Source: Gemmatimonadota bacterium
GTDB taxonomy: Bacteria; Gemmatimonadota; Gemmatimonadetes; Longimicrobiales; Gaopeijiaceae
Direction of reading: 5' to 3'
Assembly: GCA_022826565.1 (NCBI GenBank)
Contig: JAJDUP010000003.1
Location: 1-64,000, forward strand
DNA: 64,000 nucleotides
This document shows, one piece after another, positions 8,689 to 17,910 of the stretch (its first letter is position 1; every line of letters starts with the position of its first letter). The translations under genes were made by a program, and so were the position numbers. The notes below the pieces were generated by a model. It ran no database searches, was not told the DNA's origin, and worked only from the letters and a program-made list of their open reading frames with translations.

Positions 8689-9393
8689 GCCTCAATGAGA
8701 CTGAGGTCCTGCGGCCGGATCGCTCGCCCGATGGCGACCAGGCGGGCGGGGGGGAATGGGGAACCTCGGCCGCTGTGGCCGTCCGTATCAGCGCGGGAGC
8801 CATTGCCTCCCGCAGGAACGCCGACAGGAGCACGCCAACGGTCGTCGCCTTGGGCCGTCAGGCCGTGAGTTCGGCCGCCGCCATGCGGGCGGGCACGGTC
8901 GCGGAGCGCGCGGGTCAGCCAGTTGGCTGGCCGACAAGGGGAAGGGGGGTGACGCCCCCGCCCGCGCGCTCCTCCGACGGGCAGGATTTCCGGGGGGTTC
9001 GAAGGGGGGCGGAGCCACCCACGCCAGAGCGCGAGTGTTTTACATCGCGTGGGCTGGCTGACCGACCTTAACAGTCGAAAGCCAGCCCTCGGCGGAGCCG
9101 CCGAAACCGCCTCTCGGAGCACGGTCCGGGGCAGCGTCTACCGGGCCGTCGCTGGCAAGCTCCCCGGCCTCTCGGTCGCCAGTCGGCGAGGGCAACGGGC
9201 GACCCCGTCACCTCCCTGGCGATAGCGGCGGCTCTCTGCCGACCGCCGTTTTCCCCCTACCTCTACCCCTCGGGAACCCGAGATCGTCGATCTGAGGCCA
9301 TCCCAGCGCCCGTAGATTACCCGAAACGCCTCCGAGCCGCCCCGAAACGGCCTCTGAGCCGGTCGCGAGGTCAGATCAGGTCTCGGTGCCTGC
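8689..9393. other. Gene-free stretch downstream of integrase
   Basis: About 700 bases with no supported gene and no tRNA. G-runs and short GC hairpins occur (for example CGGCG-GAGC-CGCCG near 9092-9105). It may be one flank of the integrated element, but no attachment-site core could be matched. Confidence 0.35.
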
Positions 9394-10599
9394 TCACCGG
9401 CCCTCCAGATACCCGGCCCAATCCTCCATGAGCCGACGCCGCCGCTCGAACAGATCCGTCCGCAGGTATGCCGCCTCGACCTTGTTCTGCACGACATGGG
9501 CAAGCGCGGCCTCGACCACCTCCCGGGGATGGTCCGTCCTCTCGGCGGCCCAGTCCCGGAACGACGACCGGAACCCGTGAGGCACCGCCGAGATTCCGCA
9601 GCTCAGGAGCAAACGGCCCGGCCGCTTTCTGGTCAACGGCTTCCCGCGTTCGTTGACGAACACGATCGGACTCTCCCCGTTCCACAGCTTGCGGGCCGCG
9701 TCGAGGATCTCCAACACCCGGCCGGACAGCGGCACCCGGTGCTCGCGGGCGGTCTTCGTCCGGCTTGCCGGTATCGTCCACACGCCCGCACCTTGGTCGA
9801 TCTCCGCCCACACCGCCCCCCGGACCTCGCCGCCACGCGCCGCCGTCAGGACCAGGAACTCGAACGCCAACGTGTCCACTTTCCCCGGCTTCGCCGCCCG
9901 CACCTTCGCGATGGCCGCGGCGACCTCGCCGTGAGGCAGGGCCTTCCGGTGTGTGACGACATCGTGCTGGGGGCCGAGCACCGGCAGGAGCCGGTCGCAG
10001 GGGTTGTCGGTCCGCCAGTCCATGGCAACGGCCCACTCCAGCACGGCGCGGACGCGAAGACGGATGGCGCGGGCGACCTTCGGCCTCGCGTGCCAGATCG
10101 GGGACAGCATCTCCAGCACGTCGCCGCTGGTGATCTCGGAGACCGGCAGGTTGCCGAGGCGCGGGAAGGCGTACATCTCCAGCGAGCGAGTCCAGAGCCT
10201 CGCGGTCTTCGGGCTGCGCCACCCGGCGCGCTTCTGCTCGATGACGCGCCCGGCGGCCTCGGCGAAGGTCGGCACGCCGAGGGACCGGCGCTTCTCGGCC
10301 AGCGGATCGCCGCCCGCGCGAGCCAGCTTCCGGTTGGCCAACGCCTGGTCGCGGGCCTCCGCGAGCGAGACCAATTGGACGCTGCCGAGACCGATCTCGC
10401 GCTTGCGGCCCCGGACGACGAGCCGCTGGATCCAGCTGCGGGTTCCGGTCTTCTTGACGTAGAGGTACAGCCCGTTTCCGTCGCAGTGTCTTCCCGGCGC
10501 AGCGGAGCGCACGAAGGCGGCGGACAGCCGGTTGTGGGGATGACGGCCCTTCGGCTTACCTCGGCGGCGCTGAGTGCGGGCGTTGGTAACATTATTCAT
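9394..10599 (-). CDS. Tyrosine recombinase / P4-type integrase
   Basis: 401 aa site-specific recombinase. The N-terminal DUF4102-like arm-binding region (GNGLYLYVKKTGTRSW) is followed by a core-binding helical domain and the C-terminal catalytic domain. Catalytic residues are all present: R255 (TAARGGE), K282 (RTKTAREHRVP), H341 and R344 (HGFRSSFRDW), H368 (ALAHV) and the nucleophile Y378 (AAYLRTD). It is therefore probably active or recently active. No tRNA, excisionase or phage genes are adjacent, so the element it mobilises is not delimited here. Direct repeats near 10707 may be its arm sites. Confidence 0.92.
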   Translation of the reverse strand: MNNVTNARTQRRRGKPKGRHPHNRLSAAFVRSAAPGRHCDGNGLYLYVKKTGTRSWIQRLVVRGRKREIGLGSVQLVSLAEARDQALANRKLARAGGDPLAEKRRSLGVPTFAEAAGRVIEQKRAGWRSPKTARLWTRSLEMYAFPRLGNLPVSEITSGDVLEMLSPIWHARPKVARAIRLRVRAVLEWAVAMDWRTDNPCDRLLPVLGPQHDVVTHRKALPHGEVAAAIAKVRAAKPGKVDTLAFEFLVLTAARGGEVRGAVWAEIDQGAGVWTIPASRTKTAREHRVPLSGRVLEILDAARKLWNGESPIVFVNERGKPLTRKRPGRLLLSCGISAVPHGFRSSFRDWAAERTDHPREVVEAALAHVVQNKVEAAYLRTDLFERRRRLMEDWAGYLEGR

Positions 10600-10706
10600 T
10601 CCCTAATCATAGCCGGGATGGCAGTGGATTGCAAGGGACGCAGCCGGTGGACGAGAGTAGAAGAAAACCCCATCTAAGACGTTGATACACTGGATGTTAC
10701 GGAACT

Positions 10707-10725
10707 CTATGGACGCCTATGGACG
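10707..10725. repeat. Direct repeats, possible integrase arm sites
   Basis: CTATGGACG occurs twice at a 10-bp period (10707-10715 and 10717-10725), followed by ATAG. The pair lies about 110 bp upstream of the integrase start. Helically phased short repeats next to an integrase gene resemble arm-type binding sites; this is inference. Confidence 0.35.
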
Positions 10726-10790
10726 ATAGTGGATTCCAGTTGTCCGCTCCCATGGCTGGATGGGACTTTGTGTTGCGGGACGCGGCGCAC

Positions 10791-10829
10791 TGTAAAGTGG
10801 AGATTACATTCTGTCTACTTTACATTACA
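10791..10829. promoter_or_regulatory. Double-dyad AT-rich element, copy 1
   Basis: Site one TGTAAAGT-GG-AGATTACA (10791-10808); site two TGTCTACT-TT-ACATTACA (10812-10829). Start-to-start distance is 21 bp. Consensus is TGTAANGT-N2-ACNTTACA. It lies between the redoxin 3' end and the integrase 5' end. Confidence 0.6.
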
Positions 10830-10860
10830 TTGTCGTGTCCGCTGGGTCACCCGCTTTACA

Positions 10861-11442
10861 TCACCCAAACCACCCCGGCTCCTCCCCCGCCCGCCACTTG
10901 ATGTTGCACCCCACACTCGGCACCTGCTCCTCCACCGGCGCGGCACCCCCCAACACGGCCTCCAGCGCCGCCCGCAGATCCTCCCCCGTCACCGACACAT
11001 CCAGTGATGGCCGACTCCCATCGTACTGGCCCCGATACACCAGCCGCCGACCCGCGTCGAACAGGAAGAAGTCCGGCGTGCACGCCGCCCGGTACGCCTT
11101 CGCCACCTCCTGCGACTCGTCGAACAGGTAAGGGAAGGTGTACCCGCGCCGCGCCACCTCATCCACCATCTTCTCCGGGCTGTCCTCGGGGTAGTTCGCC
11201 ACGTCGTTGGCGTTGATGCCGACGACTGCTACACCCCGCGCCTGGTACTCGGCCGCGAGGCCCGCGAAGTGGTCCGCCAGGTGCTTCACGAACGGGCAGT
11301 GGTTCGACAGGAACACCACGAGCAACCCGCGCGCGCCCTCGAACCGCGACAGCGACGCGGTCTCGCCCGTCGCGGGCTCCGGCAGCGAGAATTCCGGCGC
11401 CTCGGTGCCGAGCGCCAGCATGGTGGAAGCTACAAGCGCCAT
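10861..11442 (-). CDS. Thioredoxin-fold redoxin (AhpC/TSA-like)
   Basis: 193 aa peroxiredoxin-like thiol protein. The family motif SNHCPFVKHL carries Cys49, and further Cys lie in YRAACTPDFFLF and near the C-terminus (SVGCNIKW). The fold elements (PEFSLP, VVGINAND, TPDFFLFD, YRGQYD) follow the redoxin order. No clear signal peptide is present. It follows ccdA after a ~95-nt gap on the same strand, which suggests that it receives or uses electrons moved by CcdA. The exact substrate cannot be told. Confidence 0.85.
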   Translation of the reverse strand: MALVASTMLALGTEAPEFSLPEPATGETASLSRFEGARGLLVVFLSNHCPFVKHLADHFAGLAAEYQARGVAVVGINANDVANYPEDSPEKMVDEVARRGYTFPYLFDESQEVAKAYRAACTPDFFLFDAGRRLVYRGQYDGSRPSLDVSVTGEDLRAALEAVLGGAAPVEEQVPSVGCNIKWRAGEEPGWFG

Positions 11443-11536
11443 TCCTCTATCCTCCTCGCCGGGACTCGCCCGGTCGTTGGTCGATCTCCAGTAGCTTGTG
11501 GATGAAATCCGCGTCGCGCGTTCCGTCCACGGCCGG

Positions 11537-12265
11537 CTACAGCCTCTCCAGCAGGAACTCCGGCGTGTACCGGTTCAGCCACGCCGCCAGCACCGTGAAC
11601 GAGCCCGTCACCAGCAGGAGCCCGAGCACGATCAGCAGCGCGCCCGCGACCTTCTGAACCGCCGGCAGGAACCGCCGGAAGCGCGAGAACGCGGTCAGGA
11701 ATCGCTCCATGGCCCAAGCGGCCAGCAGCAGCGGGATCGCCAGCCCCATCGAATAGACGAAGAGCAGCCACATCCCGACGGCGACATTCTGCTGCGATGC
11801 GGCCATCGTCAGGATCGCCCCGAGGACCGGCCCGATGCACGGCGTCCACCCCGCGCCGAACGCGACGCCGACCACCAGCGTGCCCAGGTACCCGGCAGGC
11901 TTGTTCGCCAGGTGGACGCGCTTCTCGCTGAGCAGCGGCAGGAGCTGGAAGACCCCCATCAGGTGCAGCCCGAACAGGATGATGATCACGCCGCCGATCC
12001 GCGCGATCCAGTCGCTGTTGTACAGCAGGAAGCTGCCGATGAAGGTCGCGCCCGCGCCGAGCAGCACAAAAATCAGCGTGAAGCCGCTCACGAAGAGCAG
12101 CGAGTGCACCATCACGCGCCGCCGGTCGAAGCCCTCCTGCAGATCCTCGAGCGACATCCCCGTCACGAAGGACAGATAGCTGGGCACCAGCGGCAGAACG
12201 CAGGGTGACAGGAACGAGAGGATGCCCGCGCTGAAGGCGATGGTGATTCCGATGGAGTCGTTCAT
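11537..12265 (-). CDS. ccdA: CcdA-type cytochrome c biogenesis / thiol transporter
   Basis: 242 aa with six hydrophobic spans. Its conserved Cys are in SFLSPCVLPLVP (Cys22) and GAGWTPCIGPVLG, the pair that relays electrons across the inner membrane from thioredoxin to periplasmic thiol proteins in DsbD/CcdA. The start ATG overlaps the stop of the upstream VPS10-like gene (ATGA), so the two are translationally coupled. Acting with the following redoxin in extracytoplasmic thiol reduction is inferred. Confidence 0.9.
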   Translation of the reverse strand: MNDSIGITIAFSAGILSFLSPCVLPLVPSYLSFVTGMSLEDLQEGFDRRRVMVHSLLFVSGFTLIFVLLGAGATFIGSFLLYNSDWIARIGGVIIILFGLHLMGVFQLLPLLSEKRVHLANKPAGYLGTLVVGVAFGAGWTPCIGPVLGAILTMAASQQNVAVGMWLLFVYSMGLAIPLLLAAWAMERFLTAFSRFRRFLPAVQKVAGALLIVLGLLLVTGSFTVLAAWLNRYTPEFLLERL

Positions 12266-15200
12266 GGGGATTCAGGGTCCTCGTTGGCCATCGCTCCGAC
12301 GCGTTCCACGACCAGCTCCGTGGTCAGGGTGCGGTCACCGATGGAAAGGGTGACGGTGTACGTCCCGGGGTCGACAGGTTCGCCCTGGCCTCCGCGTCCT
12401 CGCCGCCCGAAGAGGCCGCCCATCCCCACTCCCGGGCGGATGAGGTCCGCGAGTTCGCGCATCTGGTTGAAGTTCGGCGCGCGCCGCCCTCCCCTTCCCC
12501 CGCCCGCGGACTCGCCCGGACGCTCCCGGAAGGCCTCGGGATCGCCCCCGCCCTGCCCTCCGCCGAAACCGCCTCCGCCGAAGCCGCCGAAGAAGGTGCC
12601 GACGTCGGTCTCTCCGGTGAAGAGCCCGATCTGGCGGCGCAGCGGCGCTTCCTCCCATCCGGCCTCGACCAGCGAGTCGGCCACCGCGCGCGCGCGCTCG
12701 GCGATGGCAAGGCTGTCGCGGCGCTCTGAGGGGGATAGCCCCTCGGCCTCGGCCGCCGCGCCCCGGAGGTTCCAGGTCACGGTGTGCAGCCCCGCCCCGG
12801 CGGGACCGTTGAGGGTCTGCACCGTCTCGCCATCGGCGCCGGCGATCGTGATCTCGACCTGGGGGCCGCGCTGCCCACCGGGACCACCCCCCGGGCCGCC
12901 CGGACGACCGCCACCTCTCCCCGCACCCTGTCCGGCCGCGGCCTGTCCCGCACCCGCACCCCGCCGCCCCCGCGCTTCCTGGGCCTGCCCGCCTCCCCGA
13001 CCCCCGGCCGCCTGGGTCATCTCCTGGCCATCACCAACCTCGCCCGCTTCCTCCTCCGCCAGCGCCGCCGCGACCTCGTCACCCACGTAGTAGCTGATCC
13101 GCCCGGTCGCGCCCGGCGTCGGCCGCGAGAACCACGCCTGGCCGTACGACTCGCCGCCCCTCGCGGGCTCGCCGAACTGGTATGCCGGCGCTGGCTCGAA
13201 GGCCGCCGCGCCGTCCGCCAGCACGTTGCCGGTCAGGTCCTGCAGCGGCGCGATGTCGACGATCCAGATCGAGCGGCCGTGCGTGCCGGCGATCAGCTCG
13301 CGGTCGCGGGGGTGGATGCGCAGGTCGTGCACCGGCACCGTCGGCAGGCTCTCCATGAAACGGCGCCACGAGCCGCCCCGGTCCAGCGAGGCATAGACGC
13401 CCAGGTCGGTCCCTACGAAGAGCAGGTTCTCGTTGCGCGGGTCCTCGCGGACCACGTGCACGAAGTCGGGGGCGCCGGTGGGCAGCCCGGCTGCGATGGA
13501 GCGGAACGAGTCGCCGCCGTCGTCCGAGACGAAGACGTACGGGGTGAAATCGTTGGTGCGGTGGCCGTCGAAGGATACGTAGACGCGGTCGGCGTCGTGG
13601 CGCGACGGCTCGACGCGGCTGACGTAGGTGCCCTCGGGGACGCCGGCGATGCGCGCGGTGAGCTCGATCCACTCGCCGCCGTCGTCCGGCGATGTCCAGA
13701 CGCGGCCGTCGTCGGTGCCGGCGTAGAGGCGGCCCTGCACGAGTGGCGACTCGGCGAGCGCGGTGATCGTGGCGTGCGTCTCGGCGCCGGTCACGTCGGG
13801 GGTGATGCCGCCGGTCGTGCGCGTGCTGATCTCGATCTTCTCCGGGTCGGCGTACGAGAGATCCGGCGAGATGATCTCGAGGTCGTCGCCGTAGTCGGTG
13901 CTCTTCACGACACTGCTGCCGGCGGCGTAGAAGTGGCTGCGGTCGTGCACCGACTGGAAGAAGGGCGTGTTCCAGTTCCAGCGCATGATGTGGCTGGCCG
14001 AATCGGCGGTGGCGCGCGCCTGGAGGCCTGCGATGCGGGGGTCGTCGTCCGCGGCGCCGCCCTCGAGCAGCAGCACGATGCTGTCCTGGAGCGGCCGCCA
14101 GGCATCCTCCCAGCTCGGCCTTTGCAGCGACTCGGTCTCGCCGGTGGCCAGGTTGAGCCGCCGCATGTTGCCACCCTGCGACTCGGCCCAGACGAGGTCG
14201 GGGTCCTGCGGGTCCTGCGCGGTGACGAAGCCGTCGCCGCCGCTGATCGTGGCCCAGTGGTACTGCGACAGCTGGCCGCGGGACAGGCGGCTCGGACCGC
14301 ACCAGGTGCCGTTGTCCTGGAGCCCGCCGCACACCCGGTACGGCTTGTCCATGTTGAAGGAGACGTCGTAGAACTGGCCCAGCGCCATCGTGTTCAGATA
14401 GCGCCAGTTGCCGCCCTTGTCGTAGGTGATCGCGACGCCGCCGTCGTTGCCGACGACGATGCGCTCGGGATCGACGGGATCGATCCACATGGCGTGGTGG
14501 TCGACGTGGATGCCGTTGGTGGTAGTTCCGGCGGTCCGGCCGCCATCGCTCGAGAATTGCACCGGCGTCGACGAGAAGTAGACCCGGTCGGGGTCGTGGG
14601 GATCGACGCGCACCTGTGAGTAGTAGAAGGGGCGGCTGTTGGCGTCGTTGACCTTTTCCCAGGTCGCGCCGCCGTCCTCGGAGCGGTAGAGGCCGTTGCC
14701 GCCGGAGCTGGCGGCCGCCGCGGCGGGAGCTTCCTCGTCTTCGGTTGCGCCAGTTTCTTCGCCCTCCTCATCCACCTCTGGCTCGTCCTCCTCTTCGGCC
14801 TCGACCATCGCGAACATGATGTCCGGATCGCTCTCGCTGATCGCGATGCCGATGCGGCCTTTCATCGTGGTCGGGAAGCCGCCGCCGCTGACCTCGGTCC
14901 AGCTGTCGCCGCCGTCGGTGGACTTCCAGAGCCCGCTGCCGGGGCCGCCGCTGTTCAGGAACCAGGGGCCGCGCACGCGCTCCCAGCTGGCCGCGAAGAG
15001 CGTGTTGGGGTCGCCCGGGCGGAAGGCGACGTCGACGAAGCCAGCCTTGTCGCTGATGTGCTTGACCAGCTCCCACGTCTCGCCGCCATCGGTCGTGCGA
15101 TAGAGGCCGCGCTCCGGGTTGGAGCCCCAGATGTGGCCGAGGGCCGCGACGAAGACGATGTCCGGATCGAGCGGATGCACGACGATACGGGCGATCACCT

Positions 15201-15660
15201 GCGTTTCGCGCAGACCCTTGAACTCCCACGTTTCGCCGCCGTCGGTGGACTTGAAGATCCCGCCGCCCGGCGAGATCGAGTTGCGCGAGTCCTCCTCGCC
15301 GGTCCCGGCCCAGATCTGGTCCGGGTTGGTCGGCGCGATGGCGAGGTCGCCCATCGACACCACGCGCAGGTCGTTGAAGATCGAGCGGAAGGTGATGCCG
15401 TTGTTGGTCGTCTTCCAGATCCCGCCCGCGGCGGCGGCCACGTAGAAGGTCTTCGACGGGCTCGGAAGCCCTTCGACGTCGGTGACCCGCCCCCCCATGT
15501 TGGTCGGACCGACGGAGCGCCAGACGAAGGATTCCCAGACGTCGTCGGGGATCTGCCCGGTAAGCTGGGCGGCGGCGGGGACCGGGGCGGCCAGGCCCGT
15601 GGCGAGGATGGCCAGCGACAGTGTGCGGGCGAGAATCGGGCGGACGGGCGAGCGGTGCAT
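12262..15660 (-). CDS. VPS10/sortilin-like BNR-repeat exported protein
   Basis: About 1,132 aa. The ATG at 15660 is chosen because it begins a standard signal peptide (MHRSPVRPILARTLSLAI...PAAAQ) with GGAAGG upstream. Many BNR/Asp-box style repeats (WKTTNNGITF, KSTDGGETWEF, RSEDGGATWEKV) form two propellers, as in VPS10/sortilin-domain proteins often annotated as glycosyl hydrolases. Two disordered insertions are notable: an acidic Glu/Asp tract near 14710-14800 and a Gly/Arg-rich tract near 12880-13000. No catalytic residues can be assigned. It has a paralogue at 48848 and is coupled to ccdA. Confidence 0.85.
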   Translation of the reverse strand: MHRSPVRPILARTLSLAILATGLAAPVPAAAQLTGQIPDDVWESFVWRSVGPTNMGGRVTDVEGLPSPSKTFYVAAAAGGIWKTTNNGITFRSIFNDLRVVSMGDLAIAPTNPDQIWAGTGEEDSRNSISPGGGIFKSTDGGETWEFKGLRETQVIARIVVHPLDPDIVFVAALGHIWGSNPERGLYRTTDGGETWELVKHISDKAGFVDVAFRPGDPNTLFAASWERVRGPWFLNSGGPGSGLWKSTDGGDSWTEVSGGGFPTTMKGRIGIAISESDPDIMFAMVEAEEEDEPEVDEEGEETGATEDEEAPAAAAASSGGNGLYRSEDGGATWEKVNDANSRPFYYSQVRVDPHDPDRVYFSSTPVQFSSDGGRTAGTTTNGIHVDHHAMWIDPVDPERIVVGNDGGVAITYDKGGNWRYLNTMALGQFYDVSFNMDKPYRVCGGLQDNGTWCGPSRLSRGQLSQYHWATISGGDGFVTAQDPQDPDLVWAESQGGNMRRLNLATGETESLQRPSWEDAWRPLQDSIVLLLEGGAADDDPRIAGLQARATADSASHIMRWNWNTPFFQSVHDRSHFYAAGSSVVKSTDYGDDLEIISPDLSYADPEKIEISTRTTGGITPDVTGAETHATITALAESPLVQGRLYAGTDDGRVWTSPDDGGEWIELTARIAGVPEGTYVSRVEPSRHDADRVYVSFDGHRTNDFTPYVFVSDDGGDSFRSIAAGLPTGAPDFVHVVREDPRNENLLFVGTDLGVYASLDRGGSWRRFMESLPTVPVHDLRIHPRDRELIAGTHGRSIWIVDIAPLQDLTGNVLADGAAAFEPAPAYQFGEPARGGESYGQAWFSRPTPGATGRISYYVGDEVAAALAEEEAGEVGDGQEMTQAAGGRGGGQAQEARGRRGAGAGQAAAGQGAGRGGGRPGGPGGGPGGQRGPQVEITIAGADGETVQTLNGPAGAGLHTVTWNLRGAAAEAEGLSPSERRDSLAIAERARAVADSLVEAGWEEAPLRRQIGLFTGETDVGTFFGGFGGGGFGGGQGGGDPEAFRERPGESAGGGRGGRRAPNFNQMRELADLIRPGVGMGGLFGRRGRGGQGEPVDPGTYTVTLSIGDRTLTTELVVERVGAMANEDPESP

Positions 15661-15738
15661 GGGGGCCTTCCGGAAGCTTGTCGGCGAGTTGGTGCCGTGC
15701 GGCGGGTCGTTAAGGTGACACATGAGTTCGGGAGCGCG

Positions 15739-16794
15739 TTACCGGGGGGTCGATCCGGGGGCGGCGGGTTCGCTCCAGTACCCGATCATCTTGTAGATGA
15801 GCCGGGCAACAAGGAAGTCCGGCGCGTTCATCCCGGGGATCGGAGCGTGCTCGACGACATCGGTGCCGACGACGCGGCGCTCGGTGAAAACGCGGCGCAG
15901 GAGGGACAGCGCGGGGTACCAGTGGCCGCCGCCGGGCTCGGGCGTGCCCGTGGACGGCATGAGCGACGGGTCGAAGAAGTCGACGTCGAAGGTGATGTAG
16001 ACGGAGGGGCCGAGGGCGGCGACGGCGCGGTCGATCCAGGTGTGTTCGGGGGCGGGCTCGGGGCGGGCGGCCGGTTGCCCGCGGGTCGCCGGTTCCGGGC
16101 CACGGGCCGGCGCCTGCCCCGCCACCTCCTCGGCCGTGATCACCGTGACGTTGTCGCGGGCCTGGGCCGCCGCCCACTCCTCGGCGCTGATTCCGCGCGC
16201 GCCGACGGTGACCAGATCGACGGCGTCCACCACGTGGGCCATGGCGCATGCGTGGGAATGGCGGCTCCCGTCGTGGGTCTCGCGCAGGTCGAGGTGGGCG
16301 TCGAACTGCAGCACGGTGAGCCGCTCGGGCGCGCGATCGGCGTGTGCGAGGATCGCTGGTGAGGACACCGAGTGCTCGCCTCCGATCATGATCATGCGGC
16401 GGCCGGCGGCGGCTTCCAACACGCGCGCGCAGGCGCCCCGCAGTTCGGTGAGGGCGCGGGCGGCGTCGCCGCGGGTGAGTTCCAGCGCCGGGAAGGTGTA
16501 GACGCCGCCCTCGGAGGCGTCGCGGCCGAGTTCGTGGTCGAAGAGCTCGACGTAGCGCGACGCGTCGATGATCGCCTGGGGACCGCGGCGGGTGCCCGAG
16601 CCCCAGCAGGTGGTGGCCTCGTACGGCACCGGCAGGATCCAGGTGGCGGAGTCTTCGGGGGTCGCGGCGGGGCCGTCCAGACCGAGAAAGACGCGCGGCA
16701 GCTCCCACGGCAGCCCCTCCAGGCCGGGGGGCAGGTCGTGGATGGTGCGCGGGCCCGCGCGGGTGGCGGCGTTGGGATCCCTGCGGTTTGGCAT
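15739..16794 (-). CDS. speB: Agmatinase / arginase-family ureohydrolase
   Basis: 351 aa ureohydrolase. All metal-binding motifs are present: GGEHS, FDAHLDLR, SRHSHACAM and TFDVDFFDPS, as expected for a binuclear Mn site that hydrolyses agmatine (to putrescine and urea) or a related guanidino compound. A Pro/Arg-rich insertion of about 25 residues (APARGPEPATRGQPAARPEP) interrupts the fold before the fourth motif and is unusual. The start lies 15 nt after the Fur-like gene, so the two are probably co-transcribed. Substrate specificity is not certain. Confidence 0.88.
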   Translation of the reverse strand: MPNRRDPNAATRAGPRTIHDLPPGLEGLPWELPRVFLGLDGPAATPEDSATWILPVPYEATTCWGSGTRRGPQAIIDASRYVELFDHELGRDASEGGVYTFPALELTRGDAARALTELRGACARVLEAAAGRRMIMIGGEHSVSSPAILAHADRAPERLTVLQFDAHLDLRETHDGSRHSHACAMAHVVDAVDLVTVGARGISAEEWAAAQARDNVTVITAEEVAGQAPARGPEPATRGQPAARPEPAPEHTWIDRAVAALGPSVYITFDVDFFDPSLMPSTGTPEPGGGHWYPALSLLRRVFTERRVVGTDVVEHAPIPGMNAPDFLVARLIYKMIGYWSEPAAPGSTPR

Positions 16795-16809
16795 GGGGCG
16801 GAAGCCGTT

Positions 16810-17313
16810 TCAGGCGGTCTCGATGGGACAGGTAATGCCGCGGTACTTGACGGCTCTTCCCGCTTCCTGGCTCGCGCGGCTGAGGCCGAAGATGACCAGC
16901 TTGTGGTGCGCGGGGCGGAAGCCGTGCCGGGCGGCCGTCTCTTCGACGATGCGCGCGATTTCCTCGCTGCGGAACTCGATCACCTCGCCGCTGTCCATGC
17001 ACACCATGTGATGATGTATGGGATTGCGGGACAGGCGGTGCTCGAAGCGCTTGAAGCCCTCGCCGAAGTCATGCTCCTCCACCAGGCCGCTGCGCACGAG
17101 CAGTTCCAGCGTGCGGTAGATCGTGGCCTTGCCCAGACGCACGTTGTTGTCCCGCAGCTCCGCATCGATATCCTCCACCGACTGGTGGTTGGGCGACGAG
17201 AACACGGCCTCGGCGACCGCCGCCCGCTGGCGGGTCACCGGCAACCCCTGCTCCCGCAGGTAGCGCGCAAAGATCGCCACGTAGGGATCGATGTCGGCTG
17301 GTCCGTACTTCAT
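16810..17313 (-). CDS. Fur-family transcriptional regulator
   Basis: 167 aa. The winged-helix N-terminus contains the Fur helix VTRQRAAVAEAVF and the recognition region LGKATIYRTLELLVRSGLV. The C-terminal dimer/metal part contains HHHMVCMDSGEVIEF. Only one Cys of the usual CxxC pair is present (MVCMDSG), and no second CxxC is seen, so the structural zinc site is reduced. Fur, PerR and Zur cannot be distinguished. It precedes the agmatinase gene, which may be in its operon. Confidence 0.9.
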   Translation of the reverse strand: MKYGPADIDPYVAIFARYLREQGLPVTRQRAAVAEAVFSSPNHQSVEDIDAELRDNNVRLGKATIYRTLELLVRSGLVEEHDFGEGFKRFEHRLSRNPIHHHMVCMDSGEVIEFRSEEIARIVEETAARHGFRPAHHKLVIFGLSRASQEAGRAVKYRGITCPIETA

Positions 17314-17343
17314 GACCGTTCCTTCGTCATTGGGTCCAGGTCG

Positions 17344-17832
17344 TCATTCCGTCGGTGGCGGACCGATCACCGCCTCCTCGAACAGTTCGTCAGCGAATCC
17401 TTCCATGAATGCCTCGAAGGATCCGGATTCGCCACCTACCTCGACGTTCCTCGGGCTTCCCAGCGGCGCCGGCCCGCGCCTGACGACGCCCTCCATCACA
17501 CGCGGCAACCGGTCGGCCGGCGCCACGCCCTGGTCGACCATTCGTGTTTCGAGGTAGAGGCCCCTGCCGGTGCGCTGGGCGGCGTAGCGGGCGGTAACCA
17601 GCCGGCGCGCCCCGCTGCCGTCGAAACAACCGGCCGCGACAAGTCCCCACTCCCTGCGCCCGCGAATGAGCGGCGGAAAGATCCACAGCCGGTCCATCGC
17701 CTCGGGCCCCAGGCGCTCGCCGACCTCCCGCAGCGTGCGCGGCAGGGCCTCCGGAACGCCGGGCCCGTCGTCGAAGTCCACTTCGGTCTGGCGCGCCCCG
17801 CGGCCGACTCGGGGGTTGGTCCTCGGATTCAT
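17344..17832 (-). CDS. Conserved-looking hypothetical protein
   Basis: 162 aa, soluble, with no signal peptide. The central part reads as a beta-rich domain (DRLWIFPPLIRGRREWGLVAAGCF ... RRLVTARYAAQRTGRGLYLE) and the C-terminal part as an acidic helix (SFEAFMEGFADELFEEAV). It sits between nrnA and fur on the same strand with short gaps. The family is not recognised and no function is proposed. Confidence 0.7.
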   Translation of the reverse strand: MNPRTNPRVGRGARQTEVDFDDGPGVPEALPRTLREVGERLGPEAMDRLWIFPPLIRGRREWGLVAAGCFDGSGARRLVTARYAAQRTGRGLYLETRMVDQGVAPADRLPRVMEGVVRRGPAPLGSPRNVEVGGESGSFEAFMEGFADELFEEAVIGPPPTE

Positions 17833-17910
17833 ACTCGAAAGATAGAGTCTCCCGGCGCCTCCACCCTATCCGGGTAGCCGATGGAACAGGTGCTAGATGC
17901 GACGCGAGGA

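Noticed and set aside
8990..9010. GGTTCGAA resembling a tRNA T-loop
   Set aside because: No cloverleaf can be built around it; flanks are G-runs.
12784..14619. Long plus-strand open frame opposite the VPS10-like gene
   Set aside because: Arg/Val/Asp-rich antisense shadow created by high GC; no motifs or ribosome site.
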